A stretch of 24,488 bases of DNA from Lachnospiraceae bacterium UBA3638 (GCA_002373595.1 DFKT01000084.1:1-24488); one strand, 5' to 3'. Positions 1 through 7,806 are shown, counted from the stretch's first letter. The notes: a model not told the origin generated them from the letters alone. Translations and numbers: made by a program.

Positions 1-263
1 GTGGCGAAAAGACGGGAGTGCTCGCGGACGGAAAGAATGCAGCTGCGTACACAGCCGATGAAGTCATAGATCTGGGAGACCTTGCGGATCCCGAAGAAGC
101 GGCACACAGATTCTATTCGGCGCTTCGCGAGATGGACAGGAAAGGCGTTACCAGGATATATGCGGAGAGCTTCGCAGAGAGCGGTGTCGGAACCGCACTG
201 AGAAACAGGATGCTCAAAGCGTCCGGATATAAAGAGATAGTACTGAACACGGAGGAAATATGA
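1..263 (+). CDS. Sua5/YrdC-type L-threonylcarbamoyladenylate synthase, C-terminal part (partial)
   Basis: The gene enters from the left edge; the reading frame starts at base 3 and runs 86 codons to a TGA at 261-263. What remains matches the small C-terminal Sua5 domain. It has the family-like stretch FYSALREMDRKGV, then RIYAES, and ends RNRMLKASGYKEIV. The complete enzyme makes threonylcarbamoyl-AMP from threonine, bicarbonate and ATP for the t6A modification at position 37 of ANN-decoding tRNAs. The catalytic YrdC domain lies outside the window, so only the long Sua5 form (not short TsaC/YrdC) is implied. The stop overlaps the rpiB start as ATGA, which suggests translational coupling. In other clostridia Sua5 often sits a short distance upstream of rpiB, which supports the call. 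The assignment of this fragment is fairly secure; the state of the missing part is unknown. Confidence 0.8.
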   Translation, partial: GEKTGVLADGKNAAAYTADEVIDLGDLADPEEAAHRFYSALREMDRKGVTRIYAESFAESGVGTALRNRMLKASGYKEIVLNTEEI

Positions 264-706
264 GAAAGATAGCAATTGCCTGTGATCACGGCGGATATGA
301 TCTCAAAGAGAAGATAAAGAAATATATAGAGGACGAGAAACTTGGAGAGTGCGTTGACTTCGGAACCAACAGTCACGACAGCTGCCACTACCCGACATTC
401 GGACACAAGGCCGCAAAGGCTGTAGCAAGCGGCGAGTGCGAGACCGGAATAGTCATCTGCACCACCGGAATAGGCATAAGTATCGCCGCAAACAAAGTTC
501 CCGGAATAAGATGTGCACTCTGCTCCGATCCATTAAGTGCCAGGATGACGAGACTTCACAATGATGCGAACATGCTCGCTATGGGAGCAAATATCATCGG
601 TGAAGGCATCGCCAAAGAGATAACAAAGACATTTCTTACCACAGAGTTTTCAGCAGAGGAACGTCATCAGAAGAGAGTGGATATGATCGAGGATATCGAC
701 GCATAA
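260..706 (+). CDS. rpiB: Ribose-5-phosphate isomerase B
   Basis: This 148-residue protein has the usual length and full pattern of the RpiB/LacAB family. It interconverts ribose 5-phosphate and ribulose 5-phosphate in the non-oxidative pentose phosphate pathway and is cytosolic. The N-terminal IACDHGGYDLK carries the phosphate-binding D9-H10. C67, in GIVICTTGIGISIAANK, sits at the catalytic cysteine position, and H100 lies in RLHNDANML. The C-terminal part RHQKRVDMI supplies the usual basic residue. One oddity is CTTG where most relatives have CGTG. The start at 260 is chosen because it overlaps the Sua5 stop (ATGA), follows a GGAGG at 252-256, and gives the canonical N-terminus. It is likely co-transcribed with the downstream deaminase. 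Some family members act on allose or galactose phosphates, but the context favours ribose 5-phosphate. Confidence 0.93.
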   Translation: MRKIAIACDHGGYDLKEKIKKYIEDEKLGECVDFGTNSHDSCHYPTFGHKAAKAVASGECETGIVICTTGIGISIAANKVPGIRCALCSDPLSARMTRLHNDANMLAMGANIIGEGIAKEITKTFLTTEFSAEERHQKRVDMIEDIDA

Positions 707-723
707 GCAAGGGGTATCAAAAG

Positions 724-1215
724 ATGATCCGTATGGAAAAGAGAAAAGATTATATCTCCTGGGACGAGTACTTCATGGGCGTTGCCAAGATGTCGGGGCT
801 TCGCTCCAAGGATCCCAATACACAGGTCGGATGTTGCATAGTCAGCGGAGATCACAAGATCCTCTCGATGGGATACAACGGACTTCCTGCAGGATGCAGC
901 GATGATGAGTTCCCCTGGGACAGAGAGGGTGATTTCGAAAAGACCAAGTATGCATATGTGGCACACAGTGAACTGAATGCGATACTCAATTATCGCGGAG
1001 GCTCGCTTGAAGGGACCAGACTCTATGTATCACTCTTCCCGTGCAATGAGTGTGCAAAGGCGATAATACAGGCGGGCATCAGAGAAGTCATCTACGCGGA
1101 TGACAAGTATGACGGAACCCCATCCAATATAGCTGCAAAGAAGCTGTTTGATTCGGCAGGAGTCGTATACACTCCGTATGCCAAGAGCGGCAAAGTATTG
1201 AATATCGAGATTTAA
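724..1215 (+). CDS. dCMP deaminase family protein (ComEB-like)
   Basis: This 163-residue zinc-dependent cytidine/deoxycytidylate deaminase probably converts dCMP to dUMP for thymidylate synthesis. The zinc site is visible: H81-S-E83 in HSELNAI gives a metal ligand and the proton-shuttling glutamate, and C107 and C110 in PCNEC give the other ligands. HSE replaces the more common HAE, which is tolerated in the fold. The pattern DPNTQVGCCIV near residue 35 and MGYNGLP near residue 57 are characteristic of dCMP deaminases rather than cytidine or tRNA deaminases. An AAGGGG-like ribosome site at about 708-715 fits the ATG at 724; the ATG at 733 is an alternative. In many Firmicutes this gene is called comEB and lies near rpiB and the ATP synthase operon. 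No uracil phosphoribosyltransferase gene separates it from rpiB here, although one often does in relatives. Confidence 0.88.
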   Translation: MIRMEKRKDYISWDEYFMGVAKMSGLRSKDPNTQVGCCIVSGDHKILSMGYNGLPAGCSDDEFPWDREGDFEKTKYAYVAHSELNAILNYRGGSLEGTRLYVSLFPCNECAKAIIQAGIREVIYADDKYDGTPSNIAAKKLFDSAGVVYTPYAKSGKVLNIEI

Positions 1216-1224
1216 ACATAAGCA

Positions 1225-2418
1225 ATGAGATTTATCGGAAGAACAAAAAAAGAAGAGACAAAGATCAAAAAGGTACTGGCATATCTGCTCGTACCCGTGC
1301 TTGCCGTCTCCGTTCTTTCGCATGCTCCCGTCTCCAGAGCAACATCCGAGACACAGCAGAAGATAAAGGAAGCTGAAGAGGAAAAGAAGAGACTGGAGGA
1401 AGAGAAGAACAAGAACAAAGAAAACCTTGATAACTTAAACGGTAAGAGAGATTCACTCCGCGGAGAATTGAATGTACTCGACGGAGAGATGGAAGAAGTG
1501 AGCGATCATCTCGAAGATCTCGAGGATCAGATAGAGGCTAAGCTCGCTGAGATCGAGGAGACGAGAAAGGCTCTCGAGGATGCCATAGCGACGGAAGAGA
1601 AGCAGTACGACGGAATGGTGAGCCGCGTCAGAGCAAAGTATGAACGAGGAGAGATCAATTACTTCAGTGTGTTTACCGGCGATATGTCATTCTCCGAATT
1701 CTTAAAGACAGCTGACTATTTCATCAGGATAGAAAATTACGACAGACAAAAGCTCGATGAATTCAAAGAAAACAGAAGGCATATCGAAGAGCAGAAAGCT
1801 ATGCTCGAGAAGGAAGAAGAAGAACTCGAGCAGTTGAGAGAAGAAACGAGAGCGGATCAGGAAAAGATATCCGGACTCATCGGACAGGCTAAGGATGCGA
1901 TAAACAAATACTCAGGCGAGATCGCAACCGCGGAGGCGGAAGCAAAGAAGATCGAAGAGGACTTGGCGGCAAAGGAGAAAGACCTCGCGTATCTCAAACA
2001 GAAGCTCGCTGAAGAGATGGCAATGAGCCGCAAGGCCGCCAACGGTACCTGGAGAGACATCTCCGAGGTGACCTTCGATGAAAATGACAGATACCTGCTT
2101 GCAAACCTCATCTACTGTGAGGCCGGCGGAGAGCCGTATGACGGACAGGTTGCGGTAGGTGCGGTCGTTATCAACAGAGTGCTCAGTGGAGTGTATCCGG
2201 ATACGGTATCCGGTGTGATATATCAAAAGAGTCAGTTCTCACCTGCAGGAAGCGGAAGGCTTGCTATCGCGCTGGCGCAGAACAAGGCAACAGCCAGCTG
2301 CTATCAGGCGGCTGACGAAGCTATGTCGGGAATAACAAATGTCGGAACCTGCGTCTACTTCAGGACTCCGATCGAGGGACTCTCGGGCATATCTATAGGC
2401 GGACATATTTTTTACTAG
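1225..2418 (+). CDS. Exported coiled-coil protein with C-terminal SleB-type cell wall hydrolase domain
   Basis: This 397-residue protein has three parts. Residues 1-41 look like a signal peptide: basic TKKEETKIKK, then a hydrophobic LAYLLVPVLAVSVL core, then a possible cleavage site after VSRA. Residues about 42-265 are very rich in E, K and heptad leucines, and resemble the PcsB/CwlO-type coiled coil that keeps peptidoglycan hydrolases under control. Residues about 285-397 form a Hydrolase_2 (SleB/CwlJ) domain, with YCEAGGEPYDGQVAVGAVV (E299 at the presumed catalytic acid), a QFSP motif and an ending GGHIFY. SleB enzymes are lytic transglycosylases that cut glycan strands. The familiar EARGEP is EAGGEP here. 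The start at 1225 is the only in-frame ATG before the signal peptide, but no good ribosome site precedes it, so translation is probably coupled to the deaminase stop nine bases upstream. A role in vegetative wall turnover is more likely than germination, but that is inference. Confidence 0.85.
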   Translation: MRFIGRTKKEETKIKKVLAYLLVPVLAVSVLSHAPVSRATSETQQKIKEAEEEKKRLEEEKNKNKENLDNLNGKRDSLRGELNVLDGEMEEVSDHLEDLEDQIEAKLAEIEETRKALEDAIATEEKQYDGMVSRVRAKYERGEINYFSVFTGDMSFSEFLKTADYFIRIENYDRQKLDEFKENRRHIEEQKAMLEKEEEELEQLREETRADQEKISGLIGQAKDAINKYSGEIATAEAEAKKIEEDLAAKEKDLAYLKQKLAEEMAMSRKAANGTWRDISEVTFDENDRYLLANLIYCEAGGEPYDGQVAVGAVVINRVLSGVYPDTVSGVIYQKSQFSPAGSGRLAIALAQNKATASCYQAADEAMSGITNVGTCVYFRTPIEGLSGISIGGHIFY

Positions 2419-2424
2419 ACAGCC

Positions 2425-4266
2425 ATGGAAATAATACAGGAAAGAGACACTATCAATTTCATAGCACCCGCTGATGAATGGGCGAAGGTCAGGCCGAACG
2501 GTACAGTGGTATCCGCTTCGAACTGGTACTATTCTTTTGTTCGCGAGAACTCTATCCTGTCGATATTTGAACTCATTGACAGCGCGGACAGTAGCAGGCT
2601 GTCGGAGCTGATGAGCGGATATTTATCCGATGACGCGAAAAAGAGTGATGATTTCTTCGCAGAGTTCATCACATCATTTACCAATAAACTCGGCGACACA
2701 TTCCCGATATGTTATATCGCAGTCAAACTTGCGGAAGAGACCGAGAGCGGAAATGTGCTCTTCGAGGTAAGGATCAGTGACCTTAGGGGAATGGGAGACA
2801 AACTCGAACTGTACAGAAAAAAGATGGCGAAATATCATTTCTTCATGTCCATAAAGGACGAAATGTATTTCGAATACAGACCATCGGACGGAAATTTCGT
2901 CGTATATAAATATACCGGAGGGAGCTGCTATAAACTTGTCGATGAAGATTTTTCGCAATACATCGAGAAGACTCAAAAGCCTCTTTGCAGAGATGACAAG
3001 ATCCTGTTAAGACAGCTCGATACGGTATGCTCATATATTTACAGGCAGGAGAAGACATTCAGAACGACTTTTGACTTTACCGATGAAACCGGGGAGTTCA
3101 GGAGCGCAAAGGTGATCGGCGGATTTGTAGCCGGCGAAAGAGATATGATCGCGGGAGTGTATATCCCTGATAAGGAGAGAGATTCGGAAAAATATTATCT
3201 CTCCTCCGCTGCGGTAGATCCGGGAACGGGACTGCTAAATAAGCGCGCCATATCCGAGTATGCGGCCGAGATGATCGGAATGATAAAAGACACCGATCAG
3301 AAGGCTTGGATGATGATAATCGATATCGATGATTTCAAAAGAGTTAATGATAACTTCGGACATCTCTTTGGAGACGAAGTTATAAGATATACCGCCAACA
3401 CTCTGTCCGAAGAGATCGGAGAGAACGGTATGGTCGGGAGATTCGGCGGTGATGAGTTTTTTGCATTCGTGCACAAGATCCCCGAGAGAGATGATATCAA
3501 GATACTATTAAAGAGCATAGCAAAGCGCCTCGCTATACACTTTGATCCCAAGGTAAAGATCACGCTCTCCATCGGTGCAGCCAAGTATCCTGACGACGGA
3601 ACTGAACTCGACGAGATCTTTGCCAAAGCGGATAAAGCGCTTTATATCGCCAAGGAAAAGGGCAAGGACAGACATATCATCTATGAAGAAAAACTCCATG
3701 GCGGTTTGAGTGGAGACTCGATGCAGTCGCAGGCAGTGAGCTACGCGGTATCGAGAGAAAAGAAAAGACAGCTCCTCTGCAGCCTGATGACCAGGATCGC
3801 GATGGAAGATGAGAAAGTAGTTACCGGAGATGCATCGGTTCAGATGGATATCAGGACACTGTTTGATCTCGACGGCATCACGATCGTGACGGATTTTTGC
3901 AAGACAGTAGTTGTATCAAACGGAAAGTATATTGGAGAGCCGGGATTCGAAGGCGTGGATGAATGGCTCGGAGAGAAGATAGAAAGATTTGGCGAGAGCG
4001 GCAGATATGTCGAGAATAATGTATCCACGCTGCAGTATTCAAACCCCGATATATACCGCCATATGAGGAGTGCTGAAATAGGTGCATGCATCATATGTGT
4101 GGAATATGTCGATGGACGCATTCATACGCTTATGAGTTTCGACCAGTTCAATAAGAACCGCAAATGGTCGGACAATGATATAGACGGAATAAGTCTGATC
4201 GGACACACGATCACCCGCCTCATAAAACAGAAGCGGGTGAAAGAACGCAGAGCAATATCATTTTAA
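2425..4266 (+). CDS. Diguanylate cyclase: unassigned N-terminal sensory region, GGDEF domain, probable GAF domain
   Basis: This 613-residue soluble protein probably makes cyclic di-GMP from two GTP. The catalytic domain runs from DPGTGLLNKRA (D265) to about residue 425. It includes IIDIDDFKRVNDNFGH with the metal-binding aspartates, and the intact active-site loop RFGGDEF at residues 339-345. Five residues ahead of the loop there is no RxxD inhibitory site, so product feedback by the usual route is not expected. Residues 1-260 contain no transmembrane segment and look like PAS-type sensory folds, though I cannot name them. Residues about 445-605, ending WSDNDIDGISLIGHTITRLI, have the shape of a GAF domain. 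No EAL or HD-GYP phosphodiesterase is fused. The gene starts six bases after the wall hydrolase stop with only a weak ribosome site, so coupling is likely. The signal sensed is unknown. Confidence 0.9.
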   Translation: MEIIQERDTINFIAPADEWAKVRPNGTVVSASNWYYSFVRENSILSIFELIDSADSSRLSELMSGYLSDDAKKSDDFFAEFITSFTNKLGDTFPICYIAVKLAEETESGNVLFEVRISDLRGMGDKLELYRKKMAKYHFFMSIKDEMYFEYRPSDGNFVVYKYTGGSCYKLVDEDFSQYIEKTQKPLCRDDKILLRQLDTVCSYIYRQEKTFRTTFDFTDETGEFRSAKVIGGFVAGERDMIAGVYIPDKERDSEKYYLSSAAVDPGTGLLNKRAISEYAAEMIGMIKDTDQKAWMMIIDIDDFKRVNDNFGHLFGDEVIRYTANTLSEEIGENGMVGRFGGDEFFAFVHKIPERDDIKILLKSIAKRLAIHFDPKVKITLSIGAAKYPDDGTELDEIFAKADKALYIAKEKGKDRHIIYEEKLHGGLSGDSMQSQAVSYAVSREKKRQLLCSLMTRIAMEDEKVVTGDASVQMDIRTLFDLDGITIVTDFCKTVVVSNGKYIGEPGFEGVDEWLGEKIERFGESGRYVENNVSTLQYSNPDIYRHMRSAEIGACIICVEYVDGRIHTLMSFDQFNKNRKWSDNDIDGISLIGHTITRLIKQKRVKERRAISF

Positions 4267-4288
4267 CTGCACAAAAGCAGGCGGCTTA

Positions 4289-4768
4289 TCAGAGGTCGTA
4301 CTTGTCGAGAGGAGCCTGCAGTTTATCGAATTTATCACGATCTATGATCGTAAGCAGATCGTTTAGCTGACGGAGAGCAAGAGCAGTTTGGGACGGAGTG
4401 ATGAGATCATGCTCGGATGCATCGGCAAGCTCGTCGAGATCCATGACCTTGATCCTTCCGCCGGGATAGATGATGACATCGGCCAGAAGATCCGTAACGA
4501 TGAGCTTTGAATGATCCTCGGAGAATTCATAATCCACGATGTCACAGTAGTGATAGAGAAGCTCACCATCCGGACGGTAGAATTTGCTGACCTTGACTCC
4601 GTGCTTTAAAAAGTAGACGGAAGAACCGTGGTTAAACTCGTCCTTGGGACGAAGAGTCTGCCATTTGGTGATGATCATTTCGTCATTTGCTTCGATGATG
4701 GTATCATCCTTAAGTAAGATACATTCGGGCGGGATGATCCTTTTGCGATAGATCTGAAGATTATTCAT
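4289..4768 (-). CDS. DUF402 domain protein
   Basis: This 159-residue cytosolic protein belongs to the DUF402 family. Recognisable features are the short aromatic run YRPDGELLYHYCDIVDYEF, then LIVTDLLADVIIYPGGRIKVMD, with the acidic set that in the family binds divalent metal, and DLDELADA after it. Characterised DUF402 proteins (FomD-like and staphylococcal nucleoside di/triphosphatases) hydrolyse phosphate bonds in nucleotides, so a phosphatase role is possible; the actual substrate here is unknown. The start is well supported: the minus-strand ribosome site AAGGAGGG (4783-4776) ends seven bases before the ATG. The gene converges on the diguanylate cyclase with a 22-base gap and diverges from the SGNH gene with a 44-base gap. 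Length is typical for the family. Confidence 0.8.
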   Translation of the reverse strand: MNNLQIYRKRIIPPECILLKDDTIIEANDEMIITKWQTLRPKDEFNHGSSVYFLKHGVKVSKFYRPDGELLYHYCDIVDYEFSEDHSKLIVTDLLADVIIYPGGRIKVMDLDELADASEHDLITPSQTALALRQLNDLLTIIDRDKFDKLQAPLDKYDL

Positions 4769-4788
4769 GTGAATGCCCTCCTTACCGT

Positions 4789-4817
4789 ATTATAGGGGCA
4801 TGAGGGGTAATTGTGCA
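4789..4817 (-). promoter_or_regulatory. Possible sigma-A promoter of the DUF402 gene
   Basis: On the minus strand a perfect TATAAT (4794-4789) has TGCACA (4817-4812) 17 bases upstream, a four of six match to TTGACA. The predicted start of transcription is near 4782, at the edge of the ribosome binding site, which would leave a very short leader. That makes the call uncertain. The -35 element would overlap the GTG start codon of the divergent gene. Confidence 0.4.
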
Positions 4818-5820
4818 AGGAAATGATTTGAGAAAAAACCAGATCATATTGGGAACTCTGGTAGCGACGCTCGTGATCACGCTTTTGGCGCTCGCCATTC
4901 TTTCCGCGCGCAGAGATCCTGTTATTCCCGATGTCCCGGATGAGATATTCGACGAACCCATTCCCGATAAGCCGACAAATGAAGACAGAGTGACATTTAC
5001 CAGCGGCGAGACGCCTGTAGTGGTACCCGGCACGGGAGAGAGCAGTGCTTTCGGACTGTCGGTATCCGGTGTGGACGGCTCGGCCGGGAGCGATACACCC
5101 AAAGAGAAATTCACTGTAACCGATGTGAGTCCTGCAATAACGATGTATGTCAATGACAACCTGAACGTAAGGAAGGGTGCGGGAACGGGATACGATAAGA
5201 TAGGAATGCTCTACTGGGCATCGCCCGTGGAGATAAACGGCAAGACGGACAACGGATGGTACCGTATCACATACGGGGAAGAGGAGGCATATATCTGCGG
5301 AGATTATGTGCAGGACAAATCGCCTGTGGTAACAAGCCCTGTCGTATTCGTCGGCGACTCCAGGACCGTCGGTATGAAGAATGCGGCCGGATCCAACAAC
5401 TACACATGGATAGCCGAAGTGGGAATGGGGTATGACTGGCTGACTCAGACCGCAGCGCCCCTCATAGAGGTTTATTCCGGAGCAGGCACAAAGCTTGTTT
5501 TCAATATGGGTGTCAATGACCTGAGAAATGTCGACAAGTACGCCAAGTATATCAACAACCATATCGAAGACTGGTCGGCTCGCGGAGTTGAGGTCTACTA
5601 TGTATCCGTTAATCCTGTCATCGACGGATCCTGCAATGCATCCAATGCGGGCATAGCATCATTCAACGACAAGTTGAAAAACTCGCTCGACTCCAGAGTC
5701 ACCTGGATCGACAGTAATGCATATATCACGGAGATGGGATATTCGACTCTCGACGGCCTGCATTACACCAAGGATACGACGCTCGCTTTATACGCATACT
5801 ATCTGTATTGCATACAGTAG
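4813..5820 (+). CDS. Membrane-anchored SH3b plus SGNH/GDSL-type hydrolase
   Basis: This 335-residue protein has an N-terminal membrane anchor, LGTLVATLVITLLALAILSA (about residues 12-31), then a Pro/Asp/Gly/Ser-rich linker. A bacterial SH3 domain follows at about 110-170, marked by NLNVRKGAGTGYDKIG and NGWYRITYGEEEAYICGDYV. A C-terminal SGNH hydrolase fold runs from about 175 to 335. The SGNH blocks are visible: the GDSR nucleophile (S183), a block II glycine near VGMGYDW, GVND at 233-236, and DGLHY with D314 and H317. Such proteins are typically cell-surface esterases acting on O-acetyl groups of peptidoglycan or wall glycans, and SH3b domains bind peptidoglycan; the substrate here is inferred. 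The GTG start follows GAGGGG at 4802-4807. A TTG at 4828 with AAGGA ahead of it is an alternative and would also keep the anchor. Confidence 0.83.
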   Translation: MQGNDLRKNQIILGTLVATLVITLLALAILSARRDPVIPDVPDEIFDEPIPDKPTNEDRVTFTSGETPVVVPGTGESSAFGLSVSGVDGSAGSDTPKEKFTVTDVSPAITMYVNDNLNVRKGAGTGYDKIGMLYWASPVEINGKTDNGWYRITYGEEEAYICGDYVQDKSPVVTSPVVFVGDSRTVGMKNAAGSNNYTWIAEVGMGYDWLTQTAAPLIEVYSGAGTKLVFNMGVNDLRNVDKYAKYINNHIEDWSARGVEVYYVSVNPVIDGSCNASNAGIASFNDKLKNSLDSRVTWIDSNAYITEMGYSTLDGLHYTKDTTLALYAYYLYCIQ

Positions 5821-5840
5821 CCTGCGGAAACGGGGAGAGG

Positions 5841-5869
5841 TAGACATTTCGCTCCGAAAAATGTATAAT
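5841..5869 (+). promoter_or_regulatory. Promoter of the ATP synthase operon
   Basis: TAGACA (5841-5846), a 17-base spacer and a perfect TATAAT (5864-5869) form a near-consensus sigma-A promoter. The predicted transcription start is near 5876, which gives a leader of about 22 bases carrying GGAGG (5888-5892) before the first gene. It lies in the 77-base gap after the SGNH gene, the only sizeable gap before atpB. Confidence 0.8.
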
Positions 5870-5897
5870 TATACGATGTATTCGGTCGGAGGATCAC

Positions 5898-6221
5898 ATG
5901 GCGGATTACATACCCGAGAGGGATGAAAAAAAGATCGCGAACAAAGTGGCTGCATCCTTCGCACAGATACTTCAATTCAGTCTTTATATGCTGGTTCCGA
6001 TATGCGGGATGACGGCAGCAGGGTATTACTTAGATAAAAGGATCGGGACCTCGTGGCTCTTTATTGCAGGATTTATCATCGGAGCGATCGCGGGATTCCA
6101 GAATATATACAGATACGCCATGAAGATAACGGGTACCGGACGGACTAAAGATCCTGAGGACAAAAGCCCGGACGGCGATAAGATGAAAGAAGCCGGGGAT
6201 GAAACGAGAGGTAATACTTAA
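5898..6221 (+). CDS. atpZ: AtpZ/AtpI family ATP synthase accessory protein
   Basis: This 107-residue protein has two predicted transmembrane segments (about residues 24-46 and 52-74) and a hydrophilic, charged C-terminal tail. The loop YYLDKRIGTSWLF followed by GAIAGFQNIYR is the signature of the AtpZ family (ATPase gene 1) at the head of many Firmicutes atp operons. AtpZ and AtpI have been linked to Mg2+/Ca2+ supply and to assembly of the c-ring. The start has a clear GGAGG (5888-5892) five bases upstream. Its last 23 bases overlap the next gene. It is the first gene after the operon promoter. Confidence 0.8.
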   Translation: MADYIPERDEKKIANKVAASFAQILQFSLYMLVPICGMTAAGYYLDKRIGTSWLFIAGFIIGAIAGFQNIYRYAMKITGTGRTKDPEDKSPDGDKMKEAGDETRGNT

Positions 6222-6690
6222 AAGTGAGATCCGAACGCTTCTGGAACTCGAAACGGGTATCGCGTTCACGGCACTGTTCCTCAACATAATAGGAGTATCG
6301 GTAATAGGACTTGCCGGACTCAGAGGTTATGTCACTCAGGGTATGTATTCACTCAGTCTCTGGTTCGGAGCGGCATTTGCCGCGGTAAGCGCAGTACATA
6401 TGCTGAGGACCCTGGACAGAGGACTGGGGCTGGATGTAAAGAGCGCGCAGAGGCGCATCTATCTCGGTTATCTTACGAGATACGGGATCATCATCGCGGT
6501 GGTCGCCATCATATGTATCACAGAATGTCTTGAACCGATAAGCTTTTTTATCGGATACATGTCATTAAAGCTCGCGGCATACGAACAGCCGCTTATGCAT
6601 AAGATCTACAACAAGGCTTTACATACCACCGATCCGATCCCGGAGCCTCTTCCGGATGAGGATGAAGATGCAGGAGGTTTATCCGAATGA
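6199..6690 (+). CDS. atpI: AtpI-like ATP synthase subunit I
   Basis: This 163-residue membrane protein has about four hydrophobic segments (residues ~18-42, 48-72, 92-110 and 114-130). Its position immediately before atpB, the four-helix pattern and the length match ATP synthase subunit I (ATP-synt_I family), a chaperone that helps assemble the c-ring. Sequence motifs in this family are weak, so the call rests largely on topology and position. The C-terminal tail is acidic and proline-rich (PIPEPLPDEDED). The ATG at 6199 lies inside the end of atpZ in another frame, with only a weak GGGG stretch ahead, so translation is likely coupled. Its stop overlaps the atpB start (ATGA). Confidence 0.68.
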   Translation: MKREVILKSEIRTLLELETGIAFTALFLNIIGVSVIGLAGLRGYVTQGMYSLSLWFGAAFAAVSAVHMLRTLDRGLGLDVKSAQRRIYLGYLTRYGIIIAVVAIICITECLEPISFFIGYMSLKLAAYEQPLMHKIYNKALHTTDPIPEPLPDEDEDAGGLSE

Positions 6691-7430
6691 ACTACGGTCT
6701 TTTGCTGAGTACTGACAATATAGACTTTATGATCCACAGGCTCGTGCCTTTCAATTTCTTCGGCACAGAGGTCTGGATCACGGATTCGCATGTATGCGTT
6801 CTCATAGTCATGCTTATCCTCGTGATCTTCTCCATTATCGCAGGAAACAAATTCAGGAAAGCTCTTGCCAATGATCAGATGGAGCCTGACGGATTTCAGA
6901 ATTTCGTCGAGGCGATCATAGACTTTCTTCAGAATACTGTCGGAAATGCCATGGGCAAATCAGCAGACAGATATTTTAATTACATCGCTACGATCTTTAT
7001 GTTCATACTGGTGAGCAACATCTCCGGACTGCTCGGACTCAGACCTCCGACAGCGGACTGGGCCGTAACGCTCCCCATGGCCCTTATCACGTTCTCACTC
7101 ATTCATATCAACGAAGTTAAGTTTGCAAAGAGCCCGCTCGCACTCTGGGCAGATAAGTGTTCACCGCTTCCGCCCTGGCTGCCGATCTGGCTTCCTATCA
7201 ATATCATTTCCGACATCGCGGTACCCATCTCGCTCTCGCTCCGTCTTTTCGCGAACGTACTCTCGGGAACCGTTATGATGGCACTGATCTACGGATTGCT
7301 CGGATGGATCGCTACCGCATGGCCTGCAGCACTTCACGTTTACTTCGACCTTTTCTCGGGTGCGATCCAGACTTACGTTTTCTGCATGCTGACGATGACC
7401 TACATCGCAAGCGCAAGAGGCGAAGCGTAA
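6687..7430 (+). CDS. atpB: F-type ATP synthase subunit a
   Basis: This 247-residue integral membrane protein is the stator part of the ion channel in Fo. The conserved helix-4 stretch SLSLRLFANVLSG is present, with the essential arginine at R186 that interacts with the carboxylate of each passing c-subunit. The N-terminus lies outside the hydrophobic core, and the protein ends with a Tyr/Thr-rich amphipathic helix, FCMLTMTYIASA. The ribosome site AGGAGG (6671-6676) precedes an ATG that overlaps the atpI stop. Length and topology are normal for clostridial subunit a. The neighbouring c-subunit suggests the ion carried is Na+. Confidence 0.95.
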   Translation: MNYGLLLSTDNIDFMIHRLVPFNFFGTEVWITDSHVCVLIVMLILVIFSIIAGNKFRKALANDQMEPDGFQNFVEAIIDFLQNTVGNAMGKSADRYFNYIATIFMFILVSNISGLLGLRPPTADWAVTLPMALITFSLIHINEVKFAKSPLALWADKCSPLPPWLPIWLPINIISDIAVPISLSLRLFANVLSGTVMMALIYGLLGWIATAWPAALHVYFDLFSGAIQTYVFCMLTMTYIASARGEA

Positions 7431-7444
7431 AAAATGTGATTTTC

Positions 7445-7477
7445 CGATATGCTTTTCCGGCTTCGGGAGGCATATCG
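7445..7477 (+). promoter_or_regulatory. RNA hairpin in the leader of atpE
   Basis: CGATATGC (7445-7452) pairs perfectly with GCATATCG (7470-7477). The 17-base loop between them can pair further (TTCC with GGGA). The hairpin lies in the 84-base gap between atpB and atpE and is not followed by a T-run, so it is not a normal terminator. By analogy with other atp operons, where c is made in about ten copies per complex, it could protect the atpE message or raise its translation. That role is inference. Confidence 0.5.
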
Positions 7478-7481
7478 CTAA

Positions 7482-7772
<291 letters not shown>

Positions 7773-7806
7773 TACTCTGATTACGGAATAGAAAGGAGGC
7801 ATGGGA

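Noticed and set aside
4211..4240. Eight-base inverted repeat TCACCCGC / GCGGGTGA near the end of the cyclase gene
   Set aside because: It lies inside coding sequence, has a 14-base loop and no T-run on either strand, so I do not call it a terminator.
4765..5562. Open frame of 265 codons on the minus strand
   Set aside because: Antisense to the SGNH hydrolase gene and crossing the intergenic region; composition is unlike a real protein.
5821..5897. Riboswitch or attenuator before the atp operon
   Set aside because: The leader after the predicted transcription start is only about 22 bases, too short for such an element.
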